In this document: positions 1 through 7,424 of the stretch, in pieces | How the letters are laid out: every line of letters starts with the position of its first letter | Position numbering within the stretch: position 1 is the first letter of the stretch | Source of the DNA: an uncultured Gemella sp. | GTDB taxonomy: Bacteria > Bacillota > Bacilli > Staphylococcales > Gemellaceae | Length of the DNA: 19,191 bases | Reading direction: 5' to 3' | NCBI GenBank assembly: GCA_947254465.1 | Contig: CAMYEU010000008.1 | Span: forward strand, 1 to 19,191 | The notes under the pieces: generated by a model | What the model saw: the letters and a program-made list of their open reading frames with translations, nothing else | What the model was told of the DNA's origin: nothing | Database searches by the model: none | Position numbers and translations under genes: made by a program

Positions 1-407
<407 letters not shown>

Positions 408-418
408 TATTTAAAATT

Positions 419-447
419 AAGAGGTTGACTTAGATTAACCTCTTTTT
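419..447 (+). terminator. Rho-independent terminator of pta
   Basis: AAGAGGTT (419-426) pairs perfectly with AACCTCTT (437-444) around a 10-base loop, and a T-rich tail runs through 450. It starts 12 bases after the pta stop codon. Confidence 0.85.
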
Positions 448-462
448 CTTTATGGAATTTTT

Positions 463-491
463 TTGACATCGTTTTCTTAATTTTGTATAAT
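463..491 (+). promoter_or_regulatory. Consensus sigma-A promoter
   Basis: TTGACA (463-468) and TATAAT (486-491) are both perfect consensus hexamers with the ideal 17-base spacer. Transcription should start near 498. The only reading frames before the next hairpin (904-964) are two small ones at 599 and 672, so this strong promoter appears dedicated to a small-protein or small-RNA unit. Confidence 0.85.
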
Positions 492-598
492 TAAGTAAAG
501 AATATAAGCTACACTTATTGAGATGAATATTGTTCGTATCTACAAATAAAAAGGAGAAATTAGGAAAAATAGGTTATTAAAATTTAAAAGGAGAGACA

Positions 599-628
599 AT
601 GATAATAATTTATTTTAGAATATTGTAA
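599..628 (+). CDS. Possible 9-residue leader peptide
   Basis: ATG at 599 follows a good Shine-Dalgarno sequence (AAAGGAGAG, about 588-596) and opens a frame of nine codons (MIIIYFRIL) before TAA at 626-628. It lies between the strong promoter at 463-491 and the 41-residue protein gene at 672. It could be a translated leader, or chance: such a short frame has little statistical weight and belongs to no family I recognise. It is listed because its ribosome binding site is convincing. Confidence 0.25.
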   Translation: MIIIYFRIL

Positions 629-671
629 GGAATAGTATTGTGATAAAGTGGTGAAAAAGGAGATGTGAATT

Positions 672-797
672 ATGGATTTTTCAGAATTATTTACTAAGGC
701 AATTACTAGTCCGGTTGCGAATGTTATTGGTTTTGTTTTATCTTTATGCCTAATCTATGTTGCTGTAGACTTTATACGAAAAGGGTTGAAAAAATAG
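672..797 (+). CDS. Small single-span membrane protein, 41 residues
   Basis: ATG at 672 is preceded by AAAAAGGAG (654-662) with 9-base spacing, a strong start; the frame ends at TAG 795-797. The product starts MDFSELFTKAITSP, continues as one hydrophobic helix (about residues 17-33, VIGFVLSLCLIYVAVDF) and ends with a basic tail (RKGLKK). This suggests an N-out/C-in single-pass peptide under the positive-inside rule. It has its own consensus promoter upstream and a hairpin downstream. I do not recognise the family. The shape (short amphipathic start, one span, cationic end) is shared by membrane-acting type I toxins, some leaderless bacteriocins and small regulators of membrane complexes. No immunity, transporter or antitoxin gene is visible next to it, so no function is assigned. 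Confidence 0.6.
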   Translation: MDFSELFTKAITSPVANVIGFVLSLCLIYVAVDFIRKGLKK

Positions 798-903
798 AAC
801 AAATAATTTTAATAGATGATAAAAATAGTAAATTCGATAAGAGATAGAGTTTTCTATTATTCAAATGGGTTTAGTTCATTTTTTAAATATATAAAAGATA
901 GGT

Positions 904-964
904 GGGAGTAACTTTGTATTAGTGATTTTTATAGAATCATAAAATATAGGGTTACTTCCTTTTT
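904..964 (+). terminator. Hairpin terminator of the small-protein unit
   Basis: GGGAGTAAC (904-912) pairs with GTTACTTCC (951-959). The nine pairs include one G-U, which is stable only in the + strand RNA. A short T run follows at 960-964. The large loop holds a second helix, TGATT (923-927) with AATCA (935-939). The position, 107 bases after the 41-residue gene and just before the trmR promoter, fits a terminator; the long loop makes efficiency uncertain. Confidence 0.55.
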
Positions 965-975
965 AGTCTTTATAA

Positions 976-1005
976 TTGCATTTATACCAACTTATATGGT
1001 ATTAT
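976..1005 (+). promoter_or_regulatory. Likely promoter of the trmR operon
   Basis: TTGCAT (976-981) and TATTAT (1000-1005) are separated by 18 bases. They sit about 30 bases before the trmR start and just after the preceding hairpin. Confidence 0.5.
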
Positions 1006-1033
1006 ATAATGATGTATAAATATGGAGGTAAAC

Positions 1034-1681
1034 ATGGTTGCGATAGAATCAAAAGATGACTTATACGTTATAGATTTGTTAGAAGACTTTGGTGAATTTT
1101 ACTTAGAATTAGAAAAATTTGCTGAAGAAAATAGAGTTCCAATAATTGATAAAATCGGGATAAGATTTTTAATTCAAATGCTGAAAGTTAAGAAAGCTAA
1201 GAATTTATTGGAAATAGGAACTGCAATTGGTTATACGTCAATTAAATTAGCTGAGAGAATAGGATGTAATGTTACTACTATTGAGCGTGATGATAAGATG
1301 TATAAAGAAGCAAAAAATAATATAGAAAAGAGAAATCTAACTGATAAAATAACATTACTTCATGCCGATGCATTAGAACTTCAAGATGAAGTAGTGACAA
1401 ACGCCCCATACGATGTAATATTCATTGATGGTGCTAAAAGTCAAAGTAGAAAGTTTTTTGAATTATATGAACCATATTTTGCTGAGGATGTCGTAGTTAT
1501 TACGGATAATGTTCTATTCAAAGGAATGGTTGCTGATCCAAGTATTATTAAACATAGTAGAGATTTAAAACAACTTTCTAGAAAAATTAATAATTACAAT
1601 GAATGGTTATTAAAACATGAAAATTATGAGAGTGTAATATTACCATTTGGAGATGGGATAACTATAACAACAAGAAAATAA
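1034..1681 (+). CDS. trmR: tRNA 5-hydroxyuridine methyltransferase TrmR
   Basis: This is a class I SAM-dependent O-methyltransferase of 215 residues, the YrrM/TrmR type. TrmR methylates 5-hydroxyuridine at wobble position 34 of tRNA to 5-methoxyuridine. Visible motifs are the SAM-binding loop LLEIGTAIGYTS (about 58-69), an acidic strand-2 end TTIERD, and the metal/substrate motifs FIDGAKSQ (about 130) and ITDNVLF (about 155), matching the Asp and Asp-Asn ligands of this family. I chose ATG 1034 because GGAGG (1024-1028) sits 5 bases upstream; an in-frame ATG at 1022 overlaps that site. The next two genes make the hydroxyuridine substrate, and the order trmR-trhP1-trhP2-udk-greA is the Bacillus order, which supports TrmR over a generic catechol O-methyltransferase. 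Confidence 0.9.
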   Translation: MVAIESKDDLYVIDLLEDFGEFYLELEKFAEENRVPIIDKIGIRFLIQMLKVKKAKNLLEIGTAIGYTSIKLAERIGCNVTTIERDDKMYKEAKNNIEKRNLTDKITLLHADALELQDEVVTNAPYDVIFIDGAKSQSRKFFELYEPYFAEDVVVITDNVLFKGMVADPSIIKHSRDLKQLSRKINNYNEWLLKHENYESVILPFGDGITITTRK

Positions 1682-1729
1682 AATTATAGAACTGAGAAGT
1701 TAGTATATTTTATTAAGAGAGGATAAAAA

Positions 1730-2656
1730 ATGACAGTAGAGTTAGTTGTAACACCGAAAAGTATTGATCATATTTATGAACTGATAAATGTAGGAGCCGA
1801 TAGTTTCGTTATTGGTGAAGAAAAATATGGATTACGTCTTGCTGGTGAATTTAAAAGAGAAGAATTAAAAAAGGCTATCGAGATTATTCACCAAGCAGGG
1901 AAAAAGGCATATGTTAGTGTAAATGCAATATTCCATAATGAGCATATAGATGACCTGGTTGATTATTTACATTATTTATCAACACTAAATGTAGATGCTC
2001 TAATATATGGAGAACCAACAATTATTACAATTTTAAGAGAAGAAAATCTTAATTTTAAACTTCAATGGGATCCACATACATTAGCTACAAACTCTTTCTC
2101 ATGTAATTATTGGGGAAAACGTGGAGCATATAGAACGTGTCTTTCAAAAGAATTAACTATTGATGAAATTCTTGAAATTACGGGAAAAAGTGAATATGAA
2201 ATTGAAGTGCAAGTTCAGGGAATGCTTTGTATGTTCCAATCTGTAAGAAAATTGGTGGATAACTATTTTATGTATAGTGGTAAAGAGAAGTATATTGAAG
2301 AATATAGTAATTCTAAGAAACTATTCCTATACAGTCAAGATAGAAATGAACGTTATCCAATTTTTGAGGATTCAAATGGGACACACATCATGAGTGCAAA
2401 TGATATCTGTGCGATAGAAGAATTAGATCGTCTAATCGAAGCAGGGGTAACTGCATTTAAGATTGAAGGTGTTTTAAAAGATGAAGATTACATCACAGAG
2501 GTTGTAACTATTTATCGTGATGCTATTGATCTTTATTATGAAGATAAAGAAGCATACGAAGATGAAAAACAAGATTTCTATAACGATATAGAAAGAATTA
2601 AACCAAAATATAGAGAAGTAGACTTAGGATTCTTCTATAAGAAAACTATGTACTAA
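1730..2656 (+). CDS. trhP1: U32-family tRNA hydroxylation protein TrhP1
   Basis: This 308-residue U32 'peptidase'-family protein corresponds to Bacillus YrrN. With TrhP2 it is needed for prephenate-dependent hydroxylation of tRNA uridine 34; despite the family name it is not thought to be a protease. The start is set by AAGAGAGG (1715-1722), 7 bases before ATG. The U32 barrel features are present: VNAIFHNEHIDDLV, the LQWDPHTLAT strand and FKIEGVLKDEDY near the end. The signature region is degenerate: EVQVQGMLCMFQSVRKLV keeps one Cys but lacks the second Cys and the G-x-C-x-L-S end seen in the neighbouring paralogue. It is therefore unlikely to hold the full four-Cys iron-sulfur site and may act as a partner subunit (inference). 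It lies 48 bases after trmR. Confidence 0.85.
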   Translation: MTVELVVTPKSIDHIYELINVGADSFVIGEEKYGLRLAGEFKREELKKAIEIIHQAGKKAYVSVNAIFHNEHIDDLVDYLHYLSTLNVDALIYGEPTIITILREENLNFKLQWDPHTLATNSFSCNYWGKRGAYRTCLSKELTIDEILEITGKSEYEIEVQVQGMLCMFQSVRKLVDNYFMYSGKEKYIEEYSNSKKLFLYSQDRNERYPIFEDSNGTHIMSANDICAIEELDRLIEAGVTAFKIEGVLKDEDYITEVVTIYRDAIDLYYEDKEAYEDEKQDFYNDIERIKPKYREVDLGFFYKKTMY

Positions 2657-2716
2657 TCATATTTTAAATTTTGAAAAGAGGATAAGGTTTCCTATATAAA
2701 ATCTAATAAAAAAGAC

Positions 2717-2723
2717 AAGGAGG
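2717..2723 (+). promoter_or_regulatory. Misplaced Shine-Dalgarno sequence before trhP2
   Basis: AAGGAGG is the only strong ribosome binding site before trhP2, but it lies 30 bases upstream of the ATG at 2754. An in-frame TAA (2748-2750) blocks any earlier start in that frame. A TTG at 2735, 11 bases away and in another frame, would give a 15-codon frame ending at TAG 2780-2782, overlapping the trhP2 start. Translational coupling is possible. Confidence 0.45.
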
Positions 2724-2753
2724 ATGGGTCATACTTGAATGTGACCTTAACTT

Positions 2754-4025
2754 ATGGCGATACCAAATATTTCAGAAATTAGAGACGGTAAGAGAGTAAT
2801 AACGAAAAAACCAGAATTACTGCTTCCAGCAGGGAATTTAGAAAAATTAAAAATAGCTATTCATTATGGAGCAGATGCTGTGTTCTTAGGAGGGCAGGAG
2901 TTTGGGCTTCGTAGTAATGCAGACAACTTCACAATTGAAGAGATTAAAGAAGGTTGTGAATTTGCAGCAAAATATGGTGCTGATATTTATGTTACAGCGA
3001 ATATTATTGCGCATGATGAGAACTTTGAAGGATTAGATGAATTCTTAATGGCACTTCAAGATGCAGGAGTAAGAGGAATTATCGTAGCGGATCCATATAT
3101 CATTGAAAGATGTAAAGCTGTGGCTCCAAAAGTAGAGGTGCATATTAGTACACAACAATCTATCTCAAACTATAAGGAAGTTAGATATTGGGAAAGTGAA
3201 GGAGTACACCGTGTAGTATTAGCTCGTGAAACAGGATATGAAGAAATTAAAGAGATTCGTGAAAAAACAGATGTTGAGATTGAGATGTTTGTTCACGGTG
3301 CGATGTGTATAGCTTATTCTGGACGTTGTACACTAAGTAACTACATGACAGCTCGCGATAGTAACCGTGGAGGTTGCTGTCAGTCATGTCGTTGGAATTA
3401 TGACCTTTATGAGGAAGGAACTGATGAAGATACTAAGTTATTCGATGAAGGTGCAAATCCTTATGCAATGAGTCCTAAAGATTTAACTTTAATTGAAGCA
3501 GTACCAGAGATTATTGAATTAGGTATTGATTCGTTAAAAGTTGAAGGTCGAATGAAATCAATTCACTATGTAGCAACAGTTGCAAGTGTGTATAGAAAAC
3601 TAATCGATGATTATTGTGCAGATCCAGATAACTTTGAGATGACACCAGAATATAAATTAGAATTATATAAATGTGCTAACCGTGATACTGCAATGTCATT
3701 CTTCTATGAGATTCCTAAGTATTCTGAACAAATGTTTGGAAACGAAGGTGGTAAGAAAACAAATTATGATTTTGTTGGGCAAGTTCTTCACTATGATGAA
3801 GAAACTCAAATCGCAACAATTCAACAACGTAACTTCTTTAAAACAGGTCAAGAGGTTGAATTCTTTGGACCAGAAATTGATACATTTAGACAAGTTATTG
3901 GTGAAATTTATGATGAAGATGGTGAATTACTAGATGCAGCAAGACATCCACTTCAAATTATTAGAACAAAATTAGACTCTAGAGTATTTAAAAGCAATAT
4001 GATGCGAAAGGAAATGGGACGCTAA
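2754..4025 (+). CDS. trhP2: U32-family tRNA hydroxylation protein TrhP2
   Basis: This 423-residue protein corresponds to Bacillus YrrO and acts with TrhP1 in forming 5-hydroxyuridine at tRNA position 34, the substrate of TrmR. The full U32 signature is present at about residues 176-195 ([19 protein letters not shown]). A second Cys group, GGCCQSC, follows at about 206-212. Together these supply the cysteines expected to bind an iron-sulfur cluster in this family. The N-terminus [16 protein letters not shown] and the C-terminal beta domain (from about 335) are typical, and the length is normal. ATG 2754 is the first possible start, because a stop lies two codons upstream, yet its ribosome binding site is badly placed (see 2717-2723). 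The stop overlaps the udk start by one base (TAATG), so the two are translationally coupled. Confidence 0.9.
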   Translation: MAIPNISEIRDGKRVITKKPELLLPAGNLEKLKIAIHYGADAVFLGGQEFGLRSNADNFTIEEIKEGCEFAAKYGADIYVTANIIAHDENFEGLDEFLMALQDAGVRGIIVADPYIIERCKAVAPKVEVHISTQQSISNYKEVRYWESEGVHRVVLARETGYEEIKEIREKTDVEIEMFVHGAMCIAYSGRCTLSNYMTARDSNRGGCCQSCRWNYDLYEEGTDEDTKLFDEGANPYAMSPKDLTLIEAVPEIIELGIDSLKVEGRMKSIHYVATVASVYRKLIDDYCADPDNFEMTPEYKLELYKCANRDTAMSFFYEIPKYSEQMFGNEGGKKTNYDFVGQVLHYDEETQIATIQQRNFFKTGQEVEFFGPEIDTFRQVIGEIYDEDGELLDAARHPLQIIRTKLDSRVFKSNMMRKEMGR

Positions 4026-4651
4026 TGGCTACAAAACGACCAAAAATTATCGGTATTGTTGGAGGAAGCGGTAGTGGTAAAACGACCGTTACAAAAAGAA
4101 TTATAGACGAGTTAACTCAAGATAAAGTTGCTTTAATCGAGCAAGACTATTATTATAAAGACCAAAGCCATATGACAATGGATGAAAGAGTTAAGACAAA
4201 TTATGATCACCCTAGTGCATTTGATAATGAGTTACTTTACAATCATTTATTAGAATTAATGGATGGAAAAGCTGTTGAATTACCAGTCTATGATTACGTA
4301 AATCATACACGTAGTAAAGAACAAAAACATCAAGAACCTAAAGATGTAATTATTATCGAAGGTATGTTTGGTCTTTATTCAGAGAAACTACGTGAATTAA
4401 TGGATATTAAAATTTTTGTTGATACACCTAGTGATCTGCGTATTTTAAGAAGATTATTACGTGATATTAATGAGCGTGGAAGAACTGTAGAATCAGTAAT
4501 AAATCAATATTTAGTGTCAGTTAGACCGATGCATGAAAAGTATATTAAACCAACTAAACAATATGCTGATATTATTGTTCCTGATGGTGGATATAATGAC
4601 ATTGCGATTGATATTTTAATAACAAAAATCAAATCGCTACTAGCAAAATAA
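4025..4651 (+). CDS. udk: Uridine kinase
   Basis: This 208-residue P-loop kinase of the uridine/cytidine kinase family phosphorylates uridine and cytidine to their monophosphates in pyrimidine salvage. The Walker A loop GGSGSGKTT lies at residues 13-21. The family motifs [12 protein letters not shown] (about 38) and YDHPSAFD (about 60), the substrate segment [10 protein letters not shown] (about 95) and IIIEGMF (Walker B-like, about 117) are all present. The R-rich lid ([14 protein letters not shown]) follows. Length matches Bacillus Udk (about 211). The ATG shares one base with the trhP2 stop, and greA follows 48 bases later. Placement between the tRNA-modification genes and greA is conserved in Bacilli. 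The direct link between uridine salvage and wobble modification is not established, so co-transcription may reflect history only. Confidence 0.93.
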   Translation: MATKRPKIIGIVGGSGSGKTTVTKRIIDELTQDKVALIEQDYYYKDQSHMTMDERVKTNYDHPSAFDNELLYNHLLELMDGKAVELPVYDYVNHTRSKEQKHQEPKDVIIIEGMFGLYSEKLRELMDIKIFVDTPSDLRILRRLLRDINERGRTVESVINQYLVSVRPMHEKYIKPTKQYADIIVPDGGYNDIAIDILITKIKSLLAK

Positions 4652-4699
4652 TTAAAAAAAAGATATAATATAGAGTAGACTAAAAAAAGGAGTATTACC

Positions 4700-5188
4700 A
4701 TGGCTTTAGAAGAAAAATTAGAATATCAAATGACCCAAGAAGGTTATGACAAACTTGTTGAAGAATTAGAACACTATAAAAAAGTAAAACGTCCAGAAGT
4801 AATTGAAAAAATTAAAATCGCACGTAGTTTCGGGGACTTATCTGAGAACTCTGAGTACGATGCAGCAAAAGATGAACAAGGATTCATCGAGCAAAGAATT
4901 TTAGAAATGGAACAAATGATTCGTTACGCTGTTATTATCGAATTAGATGAAAAATCAAGCACAATTCGTTTAGGTAACAAAGTAACTTATCAAGAACTAC
5001 CAGATGGTTTGACAGAAACTTACAAAATCGTAGGTAGTGCTGAGGCTAATCCATTTGAATACAAAATTTCAAATGAATCTCCAGTAGCACAAGCTTTATT
5101 AGGAAAAGAAGTTGGAGATGTAGCGAAAGTTTCATTACCAACAGGTCCAGAAGATTCAATGGATATCAAAATTCTAGCGGTAGAATAG
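4700..5188 (+). CDS. greA: Transcription elongation factor GreA
   Basis: GreA enters the secondary channel of stalled RNA polymerase and stimulates cleavage of the backtracked transcript. The 162-residue protein has the N-terminal antiparallel coiled coil (about residues 10-80) with the invariant tip motif [16 protein letters not shown], including the acidic Asp and Glu that position the catalytic magnesium. The C-terminal FKBP-like domain follows (about 86-162; [29 protein letters not shown]). Length is normal for the family (about 158). The start is set by AAAGGAG (4686-4692), 7 bases before ATG. A TATAAT at 4664-4669 in the short udk-greA gap has no convincing -35 partner. mtnN follows after four bases, so the two are almost certainly co-translated. 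Confidence 0.96.
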   Translation: MALEEKLEYQMTQEGYDKLVEELEHYKKVKRPEVIEKIKIARSFGDLSENSEYDAAKDEQGFIEQRILEMEQMIRYAVIIELDEKSSTIRLGNKVTYQELPDGLTETYKIVGSAEANPFEYKISNESPVAQALLGKEVGDVAKVSLPTGPEDSMDIKILAVE

Positions 5189-5192
5189 TATC

Positions 5193-5876
5193 ATGATAGC
5201 ATTAATCGGTGCAATGCCAGAAGAAGTGGCTATAATAAAAGAAAAGATAGAAAATTTACAAGAAAAGAAAATAGCGCATGTAACATTTTATGAAGGTAAA
5301 TATGAAGGACGTGATATTGTTCTTATGTTAAGTTTACCAGGTAAGGTGAATGCTGCTATTGCTACAACTCTATTATTAGATTACTATAAACCGGAATATG
5401 TGATTAACATAGGGACATGTGGTGCCTTACAAGGTGATATGGAAATTGGGGACATGATTGTTGCTACAGAAGTAAGACATTTTGATGTTGATGCAACAGA
5501 GTTTGGCTATGAAATTGGCCAAGTACCACAAATGCCAGCAGCATATAAGAGTGATGAAGAATTACAAAAATTAGCTTCAGAGATAAGCTTACCAAATCAT
5601 AAAATCCACTTTGGGTTAGTGGGAACATCCGATTCTTTTATTTCTAATAAAGAGTTGAAAAAAGGAATATTGAAAAACTTTCCTAATATGCAAGTAGTTG
5701 AGATGGAAGCAGCAGCGATTGCTCAAACTTGTTACCAATTTGGAACAAAATTTATAGTTTGCCGTAGTGTAAGCGATAAGGCGGAAGAAGGAACAAGAGT
5801 TACTTTTGATGAATTTTTACAAATAGCTGCAGTAAACTCATCTATATTAACTACAGAATTAATTAAAAAACTTTAA
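5193..5876 (+). CDS. mtnN: 5'-methylthioadenosine/S-adenosylhomocysteine nucleosidase
   Basis: MtnN (Pfs) cleaves adenine from methylthioadenosine and S-adenosylhomocysteine, by-products of polyamine synthesis and SAM-dependent methylation, and feeds methionine recycling and AI-2 synthesis. The 227-residue length is standard. Motifs are the N-terminal GAMPEEV, NIGTCGAL (about 72), the ribose-binding VVEMEAAAIAQ (about 170) and the catalytic Asp in SVSDKAEEGTR (about 194). It starts four bases after greA with only a weak purine stretch upstream, so translation probably depends on coupling. Its presence in an operon that begins with a SAM-using methyltransferase is biochemically sensible, since it removes SAH. 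The transcript ends at or near the hairpin at 5891-5922. Confidence 0.95.
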   Translation: MIALIGAMPEEVAIIKEKIENLQEKKIAHVTFYEGKYEGRDIVLMLSLPGKVNAAIATTLLLDYYKPEYVINIGTCGALQGDMEIGDMIVATEVRHFDVDATEFGYEIGQVPQMPAAYKSDEELQKLASEISLPNHKIHFGLVGTSDSFISNKELKKGILKNFPNMQVVEMEAAAIAQTCYQFGTKFIVCRSVSDKAEEGTRVTFDEFLQIAAVNSSILTTELIKKL

Positions 5877-5890
5877 AATTAATTATAAAT

Positions 5891-5922
5891 CAGCAAAGGA
5901 GAGCAAAAGCTTTTCTTTGCTG
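5891..5922 (+). terminator. 14-bp hairpin after mtnN without a U-tract
   Basis: CAGCAAAGGAGAGC (5891-5904) pairs along its full length with GCTTTTCTTTGCTG (5909-5922) around an AAAA loop. Two pairs are G-U, so the helix is stable in + strand RNA but would carry A-C mismatches in the opposite RNA. The bases after it (TAATATTT) are not a proper U-tract. It may be a weak terminator or a 3'-end-stabilising or processing hairpin. Confidence 0.5.
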
Positions 5923-5951
5923 TAATATTTATGTGAAGTAGGAGGGAAAGT

Positions 5952-6359
5952 ATGATAACTATATTATCGAAATTATTTTTAATATTAACATCTGAAAAAC
6001 TTCCGAGATACACTTTAAAATCAATTAAAAGTGGAGGCTATACAAAAGAAGAACTAGATATAATCTGTAAAATTGTAAAAGATGATTATACAAGATATAA
6101 AAAAGGATTCAGAGCTGCAATGGCAGCATTGTTTTTTTCAAATTCATTTGTATTATTTCTTGGATACTATGGAGGAGCCTCGGCAACATATTTATTTAAT
6201 TGTTTGATTTTATTTATTGTGATGAGTATCTTGATTGCTATTTTTATTTATGTACAAAAAGTTAATAAAATTCGAAAAACATTTTTAAAAGCAGTGAAAA
6301 AAGGGTATCCAGAATTATATAATGAATACGAAGATAGGTTAAACGAATACGTTGATTAA
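5952..6359 (+). CDS. Unknown two-span membrane protein
   Basis: This 135-residue protein has AGGAGGG (5940-5946) 5 bases before ATG 5952, a strong start. The N-terminal 50 residues are mixed and charged, with SGGYTKEELDIICKIVKDDY probably helical. Two hydrophobic helices follow at about residues 57-77 and 82-103, then a basic and acidic tail (KKGYPELYNEYEDRLNEYV). I do not recognise the family. It stands alone between the mtnN hairpin and the promoter-like sequence before 6459, so context gives no job. A small cytoplasmic domain facing two anchored helices is what the sequence suggests. Confidence 0.7.
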   Translation: MITILSKLFLILTSEKLPRYTLKSIKSGGYTKEELDIICKIVKDDYTRYKKGFRAAMAALFFSNSFVLFLGYYGGASATYLFNCLILFIVMSILIAIFIYVQKVNKIRKTFLKAVKKGYPELYNEYEDRLNEYVD

Positions 6360-6396
6360 AAAATATTATAGTCATAATTTTATGTAATTAATTGTA

Positions 6397-6425
6397 TTGA
6401 AAAAAATGTTATAAAATGTTAAGAT
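6397..6425 (+). promoter_or_regulatory. Possible promoter of the flippase-plsY pair
   Basis: TTGAAA (6397-6402) and TAAGAT (6420-6425) lie 17 bases apart, 33 bases before the ATG at 6459. The -35 is good; the -10 matches consensus at four of six bases. A nearby TATAAA at 6410-6415 has no -35 at suitable distance. Confidence 0.4.
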
Positions 6426-6458
6426 AAAATAGATAAATATTATTTAAGGAAAAGAAAA

Positions 6459-7424
6459 ATGAAAAATATTACTGAAAGAAAATCCTTTAATTATTTGAAG
6501 AATTTAATTCAGATAAGTTTGGGATTATTGATATTTTATTTAATTTTTTCCTATTTTAAAAAAGAGATTGTTAGTTTAGACTTTAAGAAAATACATCATC
6601 TTACTTTAACTATAGGTGAGATGAAATTTATTATAGTTTTATTATTTGGTTTATTAGGGATAAGTATTTTATGTCTTTATGATTATTTTGTCCTAAGAGC
6701 CATCAATTTAACAAAAAATATGTCTTCATTCCGTATTTTTAAAATTAGTTTTATGACCAACACGTTAAATATGGTTTTAGGTTTTGGTGGTTTTATTGGC
6801 GCGGGACTTAGATATTATATGTATAAGCCATATACAAAAAATGGAAAGACATTGGTTACTGCAATAGGGATGATTCTTATTTCTATGCTTTCAGGTATAA
6901 GTTTATTATCGATTTTTGTAGTTCTAAATGTATTTCCTGGACAAGCACTATATGCTAATAATAAAATCTTTTATTATTCATTAATATTGATGTCATTATT
7001 TTTACCGTTATATCTATTTTTTAATTTGAGAAAACCGAGAATTAGAACAGATAGATATTTGAGTGTTAAATTGACAATTATTTCTTTTTTAGAATGGGTA
7101 TTTGCAGCCCTTATTATTCTTATAATTCTTTATTTTTATACGGGAGATTTAGTTGCAGATAAGGAATTACAGATAATGGGAGTTATTATAGTTGCTTCAA
7201 TAGTAGGATTATTAACTATGATTCCAGGAGGTTTAGGTACTTTTGATACTTTAGTACTTATTGGACTTAAAAATTTGGGTATAAATCCAGAAATTATAGG
7301 TGCGACAATTATAATATATAGATTGTCATATTATGTTGTTCCATTTTCTATTGGATGTTTTATGTTCTTAAGTGAAGGGATTAGAATGATAAAAGATAAA
7401 TTTAAGAGAGGAGAAAAGTTATGA
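6459..7424 (+). CDS. MprF-type flippase-domain membrane protein (UPF0104 family)
   Basis: This 321-residue integral membrane protein of the lysylphosphatidylglycerol synthase transmembrane family (the N-terminal flippase half of MprF, also YbhN-like) shows about eight hydrophobic helices. It carries the hallmark C-terminal motif MIPGGLGTFDTLVLIGL at about residue 253. The internal GFGGFIGAGLRYYMY (about 108) is also typical. In MprF this domain moves aminoacylated phosphatidylglycerol across the membrane. Here the C-terminal aminoacyl transferase domain is absent; the protein stops after the membrane part. The substrate is therefore unknown, though a lipid is likely given the next gene. A modest AAGGA lies before ATG 6459. 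Its TGA overlaps the following ATG by four bases (ATGA), which indicates tight translational coupling to the acyltransferase gene. Confidence 0.85.
   Translation: MKNITERKSFNYLKNLIQISLGLLIFYLIFSYFKKEIVSLDFKKIHHLTLTIGEMKFIIVLLFGLLGISILCLYDYFVLRAINLTKNMSSFRIFKISFMTNTLNMVLGFGGFIGAGLRYYMYKPYTKNGKTLVTAIGMILISMLSGISLLSIFVVLNVFPGQALYANNKIFYYSLILMSLFLPLYLFFNLRKPRIRTDRYLSVKLTIISFLEWVFAALIILIILYFYTGDLVADKELQIMGVIIVASIVGLLTMIPGGLGTFDTLVLIGLKNLGINPEIIGATIIIYRLSYYVVPFSIGCFMFLSEGIRMIKDKFKRGEKL

Larger units (their letters stand above)
408..1021. other. Gene-sparse region between pta and trmR
   Basis: This 614-base stretch contains the pta terminator, a consensus promoter (463-491), three Shine-Dalgarno-like purine runs (551-556, 588-596, 654-662), the 9-codon and 41-codon frames, a hairpin (904-964) and the likely trmR promoter (976-1005). 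The first purine run has no ATG, GTG or TTG at usable spacing. Positions 798-903 show nothing I can assign. Confidence 0.6.

Noticed and set aside
4664..4669. TATAAT between udk and greA as a greA promoter
   Set aside because: No acceptable -35 hexamer lies 16-19 bases upstream; co-transcription from upstream suffices.
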